From: Oceanobacillus alkalisoli
GTDB lineage: Bacteria; Bacillota; Bacilli; Bacillales; Amphibacillaceae
DNA: 64,000 nt
Direction of reading: 5' to 3'
Assembly (NCBI RefSeq): GCF_021556485.1
Contig: NZ_JAKGBW010000005.1
Span: 124,001-188,000, forward strand
Both the position numbers and the translations under genes were made by a program. Positions 1 through 8,432 of the stretch are shown one piece after another. The notes below the pieces were generated by a model. It had not been told where the DNA came from. It did not search any database and saw nothing but the letters and a program-made list of their open reading frames with translations. Position 1 is the first letter of the stretch. Each line of letters opens with the position of its first letter.

Positions 1-217
1 CAGAGGCGACGTCTAGGTATAAAGCGCTTTCAATGTTTTCTTTCTGAAGAATAGTTCGTAATTCGCTAACATATCCCAAATCATCCATTATTTTATCACT
101 TACGATAAGCGCTTTTTTCCCTTTCTGTTTTGTAATTTCTCCTGCTGCTTGAAACGCACCTCTTCCATATTGAATTGTAGTTGGTGTTAAAAACGTATGA
201 TAAGTTTTACTTTGCAT
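1..217 (-). CDS. iron-containing alcohol dehydrogenase, N-terminal part (runs off window)
   Basis: The first 72 residues of a protein that continues beyond base 1. It starts MQSKTYHTFLTPTTIQYGRG and continues with KKALIVSDKIM, the usual opening of type III (iron-dependent) alcohol dehydrogenases: a short strand, then the Rossmann-like NAD-binding lobe. The His/Asp metal ligands would lie outside the window. ATG at 217-215 follows a GGGGGA ribosome site. The gene lies downstream of, and on the same strand as, the sigma-54 activator at 365-2152 and has a -24/-12 promoter at 256-272, so it is probably that activator's target. Substrate unknown. Confidence 0.85.
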   Translation of the reverse strand, partial: MQSKTYHTFLTPTTIQYGRGAFQAAGEITKQKGKKALIVSDKIMDDLGYVSELRTILQKENIESALYLDVAS

Positions 218-255
218 GATTAAAAAATCCCCCTTTATATATTCAATAATATATA

Positions 256-272
256 TGCAAAATTCATGCCAA
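256..272 (-). promoter_or_regulatory. sigma-54 (-24/-12) promoter of the iron alcohol dehydrogenase
   Basis: On the minus strand the sequence is TTGGCATGAATTTTGCA. It has the invariant GG and GC separated by exactly ten bases, matching TGGCAYG-N4-TTGCA. It ends about 39 bases before the ATG at 217. The adjacent gene encodes a GAFTGA-containing sigma-54 activator, which supports the call. Confidence 0.8.
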
Positions 273-300
273 GTTAGAAGGTTTAGGGTACTCGTCTATA

Positions 301-330
301 AAAGAAAAAAGTGTAGGATGGAGACTACAC
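301..330 (-). terminator. terminator of the sigma-54 activator gene
   Basis: On the minus strand GTGTAG and CTACAC form a 6-bp stem with an 8-base loop, followed by TTTTTTCTTT. It lies 35 bases past the activator's stop codon. The same bases also form one of the two TGTAG-N8-CTACA dyads. Confidence 0.65.
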
Positions 331-362
331 TTTGCTGAAAGGATTGTAGGAATCTATCTACA
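312..362. promoter_or_regulatory. two TGTAG-N8-CTACA dyads, candidate upstream activator sites
   Basis: Two identical-arm dyads lie at 312-329 and 345-362. Both are TGTAG, eight bases, CTACA, with centres 33 bp apart (about three helical turns). They sit roughly 40-90 bp upstream of the -24/-12 promoter, the usual place for enhancer sites bound by the Fis-type domain of a sigma-54 activator. The pairing is seen directly; the binding role is inferred. Confidence 0.6.
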
Positions 363-364
363 CT

Positions 365-2152
365 TCATAAACCATATTTATTGATTTTTTGATATAAGGT
401 CGTTCGGTGGATTCCAATCATTTTTGCAGCTTCTGTTTTATTGCCATTTGCTTGTTCCAAAGCCACTTTGATCAATTGCTTTTCTGCAGTTTCTTCATTC
501 ATTTTCAATTGCACTGCAGGGCTTTTATTATTATTTTGCACTGCATGATAATCAATCATATAGCTTGGTAGATGTTCGCTTCCGATTTTATCTCCTTCGG
601 TCAGAATGACGAGTCTTTCCATCATATTCATTAGCTCTCGAACATTCCCAGGCCAATTATAATGAATAAATGCTTTCATCGCGTCAGAGGTCAGCTGCTT
701 AACAGCCATAGAATAGTTTTCGGAGAACTTATTTAAATAGTGCGAAATTAAAGGCGGAATGTCGTCTGTTCGTTCCCGCAATGGCGGTATGGTTAGTTCA
801 ATAATATTTAATCGGTAGTAAAGGTCTTTCCGAAATTTACCTTGTCCCACCATTTTTTTAATATCTTGGTTTGTAGCTGCTATGACTCTAGCTTGTAACC
901 GTTGCTTATTTGTAGCCCCTATGCGTTCGAACTCTCTTTCCTGTAAAACCCTTAATAGTTTAATTTGTAGGGTTAAAGGCATTTCCGCTATTTCATCTAA
1001 AAAAATCGTGCCATGTTTTGCTAATTCAAACTTACCTGGTTTCCCGCCTTTTTTAGCCCCTGTAAATGCTCCGTCATCATAACCAAATAACTCCGATTCA
1101 AAAAGTTGTTCGGGAATCGCTGCACAATTTACGCTAATAAATGGACCATGAACTTGCTTGCTTAAGTGATGGATACCCTGGGCGATAACTTCTTTTCCAG
1201 TTCCGCTTTCACCGGTAATTAGGACCGTAACATTTGTGTTTGCAACTTTTCTCACGGAACGCTTTAAATGATGGATTTCTTCACTTTTTCCAATCAATTG
1301 ATCTAGTGTCTTATTACTTCCCAGCGATATATCTGATAATTCAGGATTCTGTATGAATTCTTGATCAAATTTTACCGTTTTGTGGAATTTATTGTAGATT
1401 TGATAAAGTTCTGAAACGCCTTCAAAAATCACCATTCCGATGGCACCAACGACTTTGCGGTCTTTCCAGATTGGAATCCGGTGAACAATCATTGGTTGTC
1501 CTTGAATGTACTGAATTTGTCCCCGCTCGGGCATCCCGTTTTTAACTGTGTTATGCAGATTAGTATTATCAATGACTTCCTGCACATGTTTTCCAATCGC
1601 ATCTTTTTTATCAATTCCAATGAATCTGCTGTATGCTAAGTTGAATTCTGTGATAATAGCATTTTCATCAATGACAGTGACACCTTCGTAGGCACTATCA
1701 AGCACGATGTTCAACACGTCTGCACTATGTTTGATTTGCTTCAGTTCTGTAACGTAATTTGAGAAAAATTTTTGTAAATCGCACTGGGTTAACGTTCCGG
1801 TCAATCTCCCAACTTCATCAACCACAAAGAAGTAGGAATGTGGAAGGCTGCTGGTGTGAAGGATGGGATCATTTTGTGAAACGATATGTGCATTGTCCGT
1901 TATCATATAATGCTGTATGTTCTGCTCCGGATTATTCAACATTCCAGAAAGAATAGATTTTCCAGTAATAATACCAAGTGGACTATTATCTTGATTTATG
2001 ACGGCTAGGTAATCACTGTTACTGTTCAACAACATTTTCGTGGCATTATGAACTGATTCATCATATCTGATAAATGGCAGAGTTGAATTAACTACATCGC
2101 TTATAAGTGGTAATCTCCAATCCGCAGAAGATCCAATGAAATTAGAATACAC
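365..2152 (-). CDS. sigma-54-dependent transcriptional activator (CBS-PAS-AAA+-Fis)
   Basis: Bacterial enhancer-binding protein of about 595 residues. In order: a CBS-domain pair (about 10-140), a PAS domain (about 150-250), an AAA+ ATPase domain with Walker A GESGTGKE, the sigma-54 contact loop GAFTGA and the RNLYYRLN-type sensor region (here DLYYRLNII), and a C-terminal Fis-type helix-turn-helix (NKTEAAKMIGIHRTTLYQKI). I place the start at GTG 2152-2150 because AAAGGGGGAG sits just before it; an in-frame ATG further upstream lacks a site. CBS pairs usually bind adenine nucleotides or SAM, so the sensor may read energy state plus a PAS ligand. It probably activates the iron alcohol dehydrogenase promoter downstream. 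Confidence 0.9.
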   Translation of the reverse strand: MYSNFIGSSADWRLPLISDVVNSTLPFIRYDESVHNATKMLLNSNSDYLAVINQDNSPLGIITGKSILSGMLNNPEQNIQHYMITDNAHIVSQNDPILHTSSLPHSYFFVVDEVGRLTGTLTQCDLQKFFSNYVTELKQIKHSADVLNIVLDSAYEGVTVIDENAIITEFNLAYSRFIGIDKKDAIGKHVQEVIDNTNLHNTVKNGMPERGQIQYIQGQPMIVHRIPIWKDRKVVGAIGMVIFEGVSELYQIYNKFHKTVKFDQEFIQNPELSDISLGSNKTLDQLIGKSEEIHHLKRSVRKVANTNVTVLITGESGTGKEVIAQGIHHLSKQVHGPFISVNCAAIPEQLFESELFGYDDGAFTGAKKGGKPGKFELAKHGTIFLDEIAEMPLTLQIKLLRVLQEREFERIGATNKQRLQARVIAATNQDIKKMVGQGKFRKDLYYRLNIIELTIPPLRERTDDIPPLISHYLNKFSENYSMAVKQLTSDAMKAFIHYNWPGNVRELMNMMERLVILTEGDKIGSEHLPSYMIDYHAVQNNNKSPAVQLKMNEETAEKQLIKVALEQANGNKTEAAKMIGIHRTTLYQKINKYGL

Positions 2153-2197
2153 AAGGTCTCCCCCTTTGAACGACAAGTTAACTCTAATTATAAGCAT

Positions 2198-2496
2198 TCA
2201 TCTATGTATTTGTCACTTCTCCGAGGGATGATGTTTAGTTTCTAATTGTAATTTTCACGCAGATAATTCGCTTACGTTGTGCGATCTTTACTAGCGGTGG
2301 CGCCCAAGATTGTGGGAAGTATGTAAATTTGACTTGAAGTGGTGTGTAAAATCCCGAACCGTGTGTGCAATTCGGCTTGTGTGGTGCGACGATTTTTTAT
2401 TTGTCGTATGATTTTGTTGAGGAGTCGTGCGTGATCTTGAAAAGTTGATGGAAACTCCTGCACCTAACCGGTATGAAGTAATGTCATAACTTGGAT
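2198..2496. other. G/T-skewed intergenic block with degenerate short repeats
   Basis: About 300 bases without a convincing gene. The plus strand is unusually rich in GTGT/GTCGT words. GTCGTATGATTTTG and GTCGTGCGTGATCTTG occur in tandem around 2403-2438, and CCGAA...TTCGG and GGAGT...ACTCC can form small hairpins. A 63-codon minus-strand frame crosses it but has no ribosome site and no recognisable family. Confidence 0.4.
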
Positions 2497-2525
2497 TTGC
2501 GCACTATTTTAATCAGTGATATAAT
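2497..2525 (+). promoter_or_regulatory. sigma-A promoter for the SDR gene
   Basis: TTGCGC (2497-2502), 17 bases, TATAAT (2520-2525). The -10 is perfect and the -35 matches four of six. It lies 64 bases before the chosen ATG. Confidence 0.5.
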
Positions 2526-2588
2526 AAAAATTAAATGTTCAATACTTCACAATTCATTAACTTTAACGAGACTAACGGAGGTTTTCCT

Positions 2589-3326
2589 ATGATAAAAACA
2601 GCAATCATTACAGGTGGCGGTAGTGGTTTTGGCAGGGAAGCAGCTTTAAAGCTTGCGGAGAAGAGGACAAAACTTTCTATTGTTGATCTGTCAAAGGAAA
2701 ATGGAGAAGAAACGGTAAGGCTATGCAAGGAGCACGGAGTGGAAGCTATTTTTGTTCAAGCAGACGTGAGCAAGGTGGAAGATGTTCAGCGCTATGTGGC
2801 CGAGACCATAGCCGAGTTTGGAAGAGTTGATTTGTTCTTTAACAATGCAGGTATTTCAGGTTCAGGAGTTCGCACACTGGACTGCTCGATTGAAGAATTC
2901 CATTCCATCGTGGATGTGAACTTAAATGGTGCTTTCTATGGATTGAAATTTGTTGTCAATGAAATGCTGAAAACGGGTGGCGGTGTGATCGTGAATACGG
3001 CTTCCTTAGGTGGTGTGGTTGGTATGCCAACGCTTGGTGCTTATTCTGCAACGAAACATGCGATTATTGGTTTAACGAAAACAATTGCTGGTGAATACGG
3101 CCGAGATAATATTCGTATTAACGCGATTGCACCAGGAACGAACGAAACACCCATGGTAAAAGCATTCCCGCAAGAAGCGATTGGTGCAATGGCTGAAGAG
3201 GTACCGATGGGCAGATTAGGCCAGCCTCATGAAGTAGGAGATGTTGTAGCATTTTTATTAGGTGAAGAATCATCCTATATTCATGGAGCGGTCATCTCGA
3301 TTGATGGTGGAGCAGCTGCATTATAA
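2589..3326 (+). CDS. short-chain dehydrogenase/reductase
   Basis: A 245-residue classical SDR, the normal family length. It has the NAD(P)-binding TGGGSGFG near residue 9, the NNAG strand motif (FFNNAGIS), catalytic Ser (NTASLGG), the YSATK active-site Tyr/Lys pair, and a C-terminal IDGGAAAL end. Asp after the second strand (IVDLS) suggests NAD rather than NADP preference. The ATG at 2589 is preceded by CGGAGG; an in-frame ATG 18 codons upstream has no site. It is monocistronic, with its own promoter and a terminator at 3364. The substrate cannot be told from the sequence. Confidence 0.85.
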   Translation: MIKTAIITGGGSGFGREAALKLAEKRTKLSIVDLSKENGEETVRLCKEHGVEAIFVQADVSKVEDVQRYVAETIAEFGRVDLFFNNAGISGSGVRTLDCSIEEFHSIVDVNLNGAFYGLKFVVNEMLKTGGGVIVNTASLGGVVGMPTLGAYSATKHAIIGLTKTIAGEYGRDNIRINAIAPGTNETPMVKAFPQEAIGAMAEEVPMGRLGQPHEVGDVVAFLLGEESSYIHGAVISIDGGAAAL

Positions 3327-3363
3327 ATGGAATCAAAATACGTCTTGATAGAAGCTAGTGAAG

Positions 3364-3399
3364 AGTATCTGAAGAACTTTATTTCGTCTGATACTTTTT
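3364..3399 (+). terminator. terminator after the SDR gene
   Basis: AGTATC (3364-3369) pairs with GATACT (3390-3395) and runs into TTTTT. It lies 38 bases beyond the stop codon. Confidence 0.55.
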
Positions 3400-3442
3400 A
3401 CTAGTATTTCCTAAAAGATGCCGAAATATTTAATCTGAAAGG

Positions 3443-3478
3443 CCACCTCTCCTTTATTTTGGGCTGAGGTGGACTTTT
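3443..3478 (+). terminator. second hairpin terminator
   Basis: CCACCTC (3443-3449) pairs perfectly with GAGGTGG (3466-3472), followed by ACTTTTGC. The short T run makes it weaker than the hairpin at 3364. It may act as a backup terminator. Confidence 0.45.
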
Positions 3479-3535
3479 GCATTATCACCCATTGAGAGGG
3501 GTCATGACGATGAGTGGAAGGTAGCTAAAGATAAC

Positions 3536-4684
3536 TTATCCCATGATATCTTTTTGAATTTCAAGTACTTCTTCTTTTGATAACTCTGTTATACCCATTA
3601 CGTATTGGATTTCGGCACCATCTGAAAGAAGGCGCTGAGCTATTAACTTTTTAGCTTTTTTCTCACCTTGCTCGATTCCACGCTTCATTCCACTTTTTAT
3701 TCCACGCTCGATTCCGCGTTCCATACCACGTTCCATACCACGCTCCATACCACGTTTCATACCATCTTTTTCCGCCTTTTGCGCCCGAAGTTCTGCTTCT
3801 CGCTTTGCCGCTTCTTCATCCAAGATATGCTTTAGGCGGGATTCATAAGCTAAAAATTGTTCTGGTGTCATGCTGAGCTCTTCCCAGTTATGAAATGCTT
3901 TTCGAAGTGTCTCATCTTCCATTGCAATCTCCTCCAATTCACGGTAAATATCTTCATAGAATTTTTTATTTCGATGATCGATCATACCGAGCAATAATAA
4001 CCATCTGGCTAAAACGTCATTCCAAGGGTCCAGTTGATCTTCTTTCCAAGCTTTCAACAGTTTCGGCATTTCAATATAGTGAAACTCCATGACACCTGTT
4101 AGTTTGAATTGTTCTTCATCTTCAAATAGATGATGCATCGTATGGAACCGTTCCGTTTGGTCAAAAATATTAAAATTCAACAGGTTGATGGAAATAACAT
4201 CGCTTAGCTCGTCGTATCCCATTCCTGAACGCAACTGACTGCGGTAGACTCCTGACCAATAATAAATAGACCGTTTAATCATATTATATTGGTCGGTAAA
4301 CTGAATTTCAACGTTGATTTTTTCACCAGCAGTGGTGAGGACTAACACGTCAAGTCTTGATTGCTTATCGTCGATATATTCTCCGCCTGCTTCGATATTG
4401 ATGAAAGTAATGTCTTTAATTGGATCTCGTCCTGTTTTCTGTAAAAATTCATTTAAAAATACAATAGTTATTTGTTTATTTTTTTCGATACCAAAAAGTT
4501 GTTTAAAAGCATAATCAATCTTTAAATCCATCAAGCCTGACAGCGGTATCCGTTTTAGTGCTTTAAACTTTTTGGTGCTTGAAAAATCTGATTTGTTCTT
4601 GCCGTAGTCTGCTGTTTCGTCTCTTACAGTATCGTGTATGATGTTTTCTAGGGGGTACTGGCGAAGTGATTTTGTTAATTCCAT
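3536..4684 (-). CDS. Rpn family recombination-promoting nuclease / PD-(D/E)XK nuclease-like protein
   Basis: A 382-residue member of the PD-(D/E)XK family often annotated as a transposase-like Rpn protein. The core (about 50-260) starts with the typical LMDLKIDYAFKQLFG and includes INIEAGGE, the DVLVLTTAGEKINVEIQF strand pair (catalytic D...E-x-Q), and the RSIYYWSGVYRSQL helix. The C-terminal 80 residues are charged and helical and carry a tandem MERG-type repeat. Relatives cleave DNA and promote recA-independent recombination, and copies are often numerous and variable. It stands alone between convergent and divergent neighbours. ATG at 4684 has AAGGGATG a little upstream. Confidence 0.8.
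   Translation of the reverse strand: MELTKSLRQYPLENIIHDTVRDETADYGKNKSDFSSTKKFKALKRIPLSGLMDLKIDYAFKQLFGIEKNKQITIVFLNEFLQKTGRDPIKDITFINIEAGGEYIDDKQSRLDVLVLTTAGEKINVEIQFTDQYNMIKRSIYYWSGVYRSQLRSGMGYDELSDVISINLLNFNIFDQTERFHTMHHLFEDEEQFKLTGVMEFHYIEMPKLLKAWKEDQLDPWNDVLARWLLLLGMIDHRNKKFYEDIYRELEEIAMEDETLRKAFHNWEELSMTPEQFLAYESRLKHILDEEAAKREAELRAQKAEKDGMKRGMERGMERGMERGIERGIKSGMKRGIEQGEKKAKKLIAQRLLSDGAEIQYVMGITELSKEEVLEIQKDIMG
3671..3764 (-). repeat. tandem 12-bp repeat coding for GMERG-type tetrapeptides
   Basis: About seven copies of a 12-base unit encode G-M/I-K/E-R tetrapeptides (GMKRGMERGMERG and variants), ending in a lysine-rich segment. The three central units are nearly identical, which suggests recent expansion by slippage. 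Confidence 0.7.
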
Positions 4685-4821
4685 TCTAACACATCCCTTG
4701 TGAAGTTTTTTAAATTAAACGAGGACTTACTGAGATGCGAATCTAGCTATAGTATAACAAAATTAAACAGATAGAACAAGTGTTCTTTTTGAGGGATTAG
4801 CAAATCTCTCCCCTTCAAATT

Positions 4822-4851
4822 TTGTCGAAACCACCTTGATTGTGTGATAAT
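4822..4851 (+). promoter_or_regulatory. probable sigma-A promoter for yeiH-like gene
   Basis: TTGTCG (4822-4827), 18 bases, GATAAT (4846-4851) with a TGTG just before the -10. It lies about 45 bases before the TTG start. Confidence 0.4.
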
Positions 4852-4894
4852 GAGTAATAAGAGAGAGTGCTAATGAAAGGGGAAGTATGTTATT

Positions 4895-6061
4895 TTGCAA
4901 AAATCAATAGAACAAAAAGAACCACATTTTTTATTAAATATTCTCCCTGGGCTTTTGCTATGTGTTGTACTTATGCTTGGTGGAATGTACGGCGCAGAGC
5001 TCATCGGAGTAGGCTTAAAAATGGCAGGGCTCTTATCAGAAGGCAGTGAAACACCAATATCAGGAATTTTCGTCGCCATTATACTCGGTATTATTATTCG
5101 AAATTCAATCGATCTCTCGGAGATTTTTACAAAAGGGATTTCCTTTTCGATGAAATATATCCTGCGAGCAGGGATTATTTTACTCGGGCTCCGTTTAAGT
5201 TTGATGGAAGCTTTAAAACTCGGGGCATTCGGAATCCCGCTCATTGTTGCATGTATATCTGTCGGGTTATTTGTCACTCTATTTCTAGCAAATAAAATGA
5301 ATCAATCGATGCGACTTGCGACATTGATTGCCAGCGGAACGAGCATTTGCGGGGTCACTGCAATTATGGCGACATCTCCTGTAATCAAGGCGAAGGAAAA
5401 CGAAATTTCTTATGCAGTAGCCAATATTACAATTTTTGGTTTAACGGGGATGCTGCTGTACCCATTTCTCGCTAATTTCTTATTTGCAGATGATGCGATT
5501 AGGGCTGGGTTATTCTTAGGTACCGCAATCCATGATACGGCACAGGTAACAGGAGCTGCATTGATTTATGATCAGCTTTATCAGATGCCGCAAGCGGTGG
5601 ATGCAGCAACCGTTACGAAGCTGACGAGAAATCTATTTATCATTGCAATCATTCCTTTTGTGTCTTATTTATTTTTTAGTAAATCGAAGGAGCGGACTCA
5701 TCAAACAGAAAATAAAGAGGAGCGTTTACCAAAATGGTATACATTCATTCCGTTATTTGTGATTGGGTTTCTGATTCTTTCCGTTCTGCGGACGATAGGG
5801 GATGCAACGTTGGAAAGTACGGGAAGCGCATTTGGTATTTTTGCGTCTGATAGCTGGAGCAGTCTATATACGAATCTTAGTTCTTTTGGAACGACTTATC
5901 TTCTTGGAATGGCAATGGCGGGGGTTGGATTATCAACGAATTTCAAGATGTTTAAAGGGTTGGGGCTAAAGCCGTTTTATATTGGTTTTGTCGCAGCTGT
6001 TTCTGTAGGACTGGTAAGTGCTACGCTTATTTGGTTATTTGGTGGGTTTGTTCAGCTATAG
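4895..6061 (+). CDS. YeiH/UPF0324 family putative sulfate exporter
   Basis: A 388-residue integral membrane protein with about ten hydrophobic segments, matching the YeiH (Cons_hypoth698) family in length and motifs: SGIFVAIILGIIIRNS, IILLGLRLSL, GTSICGVTAIMATSPVI and GTAIHDTAQVTGAAL. Family members are called sulfate exporters, but direct biochemistry is thin. I use the TTG at 4895 because GAAAGGGG lies 12 bases upstream; the ATG a few bases earlier is in another frame. It has its own promoter and shares a bidirectional terminator with the convergent rocB-like gene. Confidence 0.8.
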   Translation: MQKSIEQKEPHFLLNILPGLLLCVVLMLGGMYGAELIGVGLKMAGLLSEGSETPISGIFVAIILGIIIRNSIDLSEIFTKGISFSMKYILRAGIILLGLRLSLMEALKLGAFGIPLIVACISVGLFVTLFLANKMNQSMRLATLIASGTSICGVTAIMATSPVIKAKENEISYAVANITIFGLTGMLLYPFLANFLFADDAIRAGLFLGTAIHDTAQVTGAALIYDQLYQMPQAVDAATVTKLTRNLFIIAIIPFVSYLFFSKSKERTHQTENKEERLPKWYTFIPLFVIGFLILSVLRTIGDATLESTGSAFGIFASDSWSSLYTNLSSFGTTYLLGMAMAGVGLSTNFKMFKGLGLKPFYIGFVAAVSVGLVSATLIWLFGGFVQL

Positions 6062-6070
6062 AGCAAAAAA

Positions 6071-6098
6071 GAGAAGTGAAATTTAATTTTCACTTCTC
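6071..6098. terminator. bidirectional terminator between yeiH-like and rocB-like genes
   Basis: GAGAAGTGAAA (6071-6081) pairs with TTTCACTTCTC (6088-6098). An A run lies on the left, so the hairpin works for the minus-strand gene as well. It overlaps the last codons of the convergent peptidase gene. Confidence 0.7.
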
Positions 6099-7715
6099 AC
6101 ATTCACTGACAGTTGTCACCTCAAACATACTCTCCACAATCTTCCGCAAAACAAAAGGCATGTGCACAAAAGCACTTTGCTTATGAAGCCGCTCCGTCAA
6201 CTTATGGGCATCTTTCCCGAACGGTCCAATATTTAGGACCGGGGCTTGGAGTTTCTGCATTTCATCAAATGGGATTGTATATAAGTGGTTCCAAACCGGT
6301 GTATTATTTTTATAAGCTTGCCAGCCATGATCCTGCTTATCGTAATTCACATAACTCAAATCACAGATTCCATTAAAATAATGTACTTGCTTTGCCGAAA
6401 CATCAAAATGATCCTGAAGCAGTTGCTTCGCTAATGCAATTTTATGCTGAACGATTGGGTCACGTGATGAATTAATTGCCGGATAATACGGCGGGGCAAA
6501 GAATAAAATGCATGCAGGTGCAATTTCTTGGCAATGTGTCATCATTTGATCGCATATTTTCATGGAAATTTCCCGCTGATCCAAACCGCGAAGTGCAACT
6601 GTTTCTTTAATTATTGCCTCTGTCTTTTCTTTGCCGAGCTTATCCCTAGCATAATTCAATAATTCTTCGTATTCCCATACCCCAATGTTGAAGTGCTCTT
6701 CACTATTTTCTTCTCTTGCTAAAATAAGCTTGTATTCTTCTGCGCATTCCTCCATGGCCTCTGTTGCGACTTCGCGGAAAGAGGCAAGTGTCTCTTTCGC
6801 ATTACGTTTCATTAAAAAAACGTTATATAGTGCTGCAACGTGGTTGGATGTCTGTGTTGAATAATCGGCTTTCAAATCATAGGTTTTTAAACAAACTGGG
6901 AGCGGTGTGCGCTCGCCGTATACTTCTTCGCTAAACGCTTGATTATATTCCATCTTCTTCGTTAAAAAACTAGCCATATAATGTGCATTGATGCCTTGCA
7001 GTGGTTCACCGGCATGGGTTTCACGTCCGTAGAAAAGAGCGGAGGGCATGATTTTCCCAATCGTTCCAGAATAAATATAATACTGCTCATCTTGTGAATG
7101 CATGGAAAAACTCGGTTCACTGTTCAAAAATAAGGTATACTCTAAATCATAGCGCTCTTGTATATTTACAAGTCCTTTAACCGCGGCAAGCATACCGCTT
7201 GAATTCACTTCTTCATCGGGAACCGTGACGAGCAGAAGGTTAATCGGCCAATTTTCATGAATAGCTTGCTCTAGCAGATGAAGGTGCAGAACAATACCCA
7301 TCTTCATATCCATCGTGCCGCGCCCGAATAAATAATCACCGGATGTAACGTCACTTCGCACACCTTCTGGTAACGAATCAAGCATTTCCCTGAATTTCTT
7401 CGTTAGTTCTCGTGGTTGAAAGGCGAGATTCCCAAGCACACCGAATTCTGTTATATGTACCGTGTCGAAGTGGCTGATGAGTACAATTGTTTTTTTGACG
7501 TTTTCCTGTTTGTATAAAGCTGTGACGGCATTTCGTTTATTTCCCGCATCATGAAATTGAATTAAATCTGGATTCTCTCTAAAGTATTCTAGCTCAAGCA
7601 GCTTCCCCTTTATCTTTTCAGCAAATTGGATTTCCCCTTCTGTTCTTGTCCGACTATCCCAGCTGACAACCTCACAAAGTAAATCTTCCAATTGTTGTTC
7701 CGTCTGCCAAAGCAT
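6090..7715 (-). CDS. M20 family peptidase, RocB-like
   Basis: A 541-residue zinc-peptidase-fold protein of the long RocB type (B. subtilis RocB is of similar length), assigned to amino acid or arginine catabolism. Visible M20 signatures are LISHFDTVH (metal His/Asp), GRGTMDMKMG (metal Asp), VTVPDEEVNSSG (catalytic and metal Glu pair) and a late ANIGPFGKDAHKLTERLH-like segment with the final His ligand. Starts at ATG 7715 behind a GGAGGGATC site. It is the last gene of the aminotransferase-gntR-peptidase operon, so it probably hydrolyses an N-acyl or peptide-linked amino acid brought in by the divergent TRAP system. Confidence 0.8.
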   Translation of the reverse strand: MLWQTEQQLEDLLCEVVSWDSRTRTEGEIQFAEKIKGKLLELEYFRENPDLIQFHDAGNKRNAVTALYKQENVKKTIVLISHFDTVHITEFGVLGNLAFQPRELTKKFREMLDSLPEGVRSDVTSGDYLFGRGTMDMKMGIVLHLHLLEQAIHENWPINLLLVTVPDEEVNSSGMLAAVKGLVNIQERYDLEYTLFLNSEPSFSMHSQDEQYYIYSGTIGKIMPSALFYGRETHAGEPLQGINAHYMASFLTKKMEYNQAFSEEVYGERTPLPVCLKTYDLKADYSTQTSNHVAALYNVFLMKRNAKETLASFREVATEAMEECAEEYKLILAREENSEEHFNIGVWEYEELLNYARDKLGKEKTEAIIKETVALRGLDQREISMKICDQMMTHCQEIAPACILFFAPPYYPAINSSRDPIVQHKIALAKQLLQDHFDVSAKQVHYFNGICDLSYVNYDKQDHGWQAYKNNTPVWNHLYTIPFDEMQKLQAPVLNIGPFGKDAHKLTERLHKQSAFVHMPFVLRKIVESMFEVTTVSECEK

Positions 7716-7738
7716 GATGGATCCCTCCTGTATAGGCT

Positions 7739-8410
7739 CTAATTCTTATTTTCGGCGTGGTCGTAGTAACTTAAAAAACGTTTTTTAACATTGTTCATAT
7801 GCACGAGCATATTGTTTTTCGCTGTGATGACATCCTTTTGTTCCAATGCTTTTATAATTTCATGATGTTCCTCGTAAGCATCTTCCGCACTTTTCGGAAC
7901 AGTGCTGGATAGTATAAGAAATGCGCGATTGACGCCTGTATTCATGCGATGAATGACTTTTTTAATTTCTTCATTATCATTGCAAGCTGCTAATAGGAGA
8001 TGAAAATCACGATCAAGCTCAATAAACTCGTTATACTTGTTTTCATTAATTGCTGTACGCTGGCTAACAAGGTTCTCCTGCAGTTTTTCAATCGTTTCGT
8101 CACGCATTATTGCAGTTATCTTCTCCATATTATATACTTCGAGCAAACTGCGAAGTTCCATATATTCAAGGGAATCTTTTTTTGTAAAACTAGCGACGAG
8201 CGCCGGTGCGCCTTTTTGCTGAATAATGAGCCCTTCAGCTGCAAGGCGTGCAAAGGCATCACGAAGCGGGGTACGGCTGATTCCTAAATCTTTTGCGAGC
8301 TTTTCTTCGGGCAGTGATTCTTTATCTTTGAGTTTACCATCTGTAATCGCTTGTTTAATAATCCGGTACGCTTGATCAGAAAGGGTTTCACGTTGAACTA
8401 CTTTTTTCAT
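7739..8410 (-). CDS. GntR family regulator (FadR/FCD subfamily)
   Basis: A 223-residue regulator. An N-terminal winged helix (about 5-75; EEKLAKDLGISRTPLRDAFARL) is followed by an all-helical FCD ligand domain (about 80-215) with the metal/ligand pattern LDRDFH...H...EEHHEI. The start is ATG 8410 behind AAAAGGAGAAG; a longer in-frame extension into the upstream gene is not used. It sits between the aminotransferase and the peptidase in one operon. The perfect GTATAC-N-GTATAC dyads in the divergent promoter region have the form expected for a GntR operator, so it probably represses both its own operon and the TRAP operon. Confidence 0.85.
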   Translation of the reverse strand: MKKVVQRETLSDQAYRIIKQAITDGKLKDKESLPEEKLAKDLGISRTPLRDAFARLAAEGLIIQQKGAPALVASFTKKDSLEYMELRSLLEVYNMEKITAIMRDETIEKLQENLVSQRTAINENKYNEFIELDRDFHLLLAACNDNEEIKKVIHRMNTGVNRAFLILSSTVPKSAEDAYEEHHEIIKALEQKDVITAKNNMLVHMNNVKKRFLSYYDHAENKN

Positions 8411-8432
8411 GATCTTCTCCTTTTTCCTTTGA

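Noticed and set aside
19-32. cre-like sequence ATAAAGCGCTTTCA inside the alcohol dehydrogenase gene
   Set aside because: 12 of 14 match but it lies inside coding sequence; probably chance, as AAGCGCTTT words are common here (another at 102).
2296-2312. TGGCGCCCAAGATTGTG resembling a sigma-54 promoter
   Set aside because: The invariant GC of the -12 is TG, and the nearest gene is more than 270 bases away with its own sigma-A promoter.
2272-2463. 63-codon minus-strand frame in the G/T-rich block
   Set aside because: No ribosome site, no recognisable family, and composition explained by the strand skew of the repeat words.
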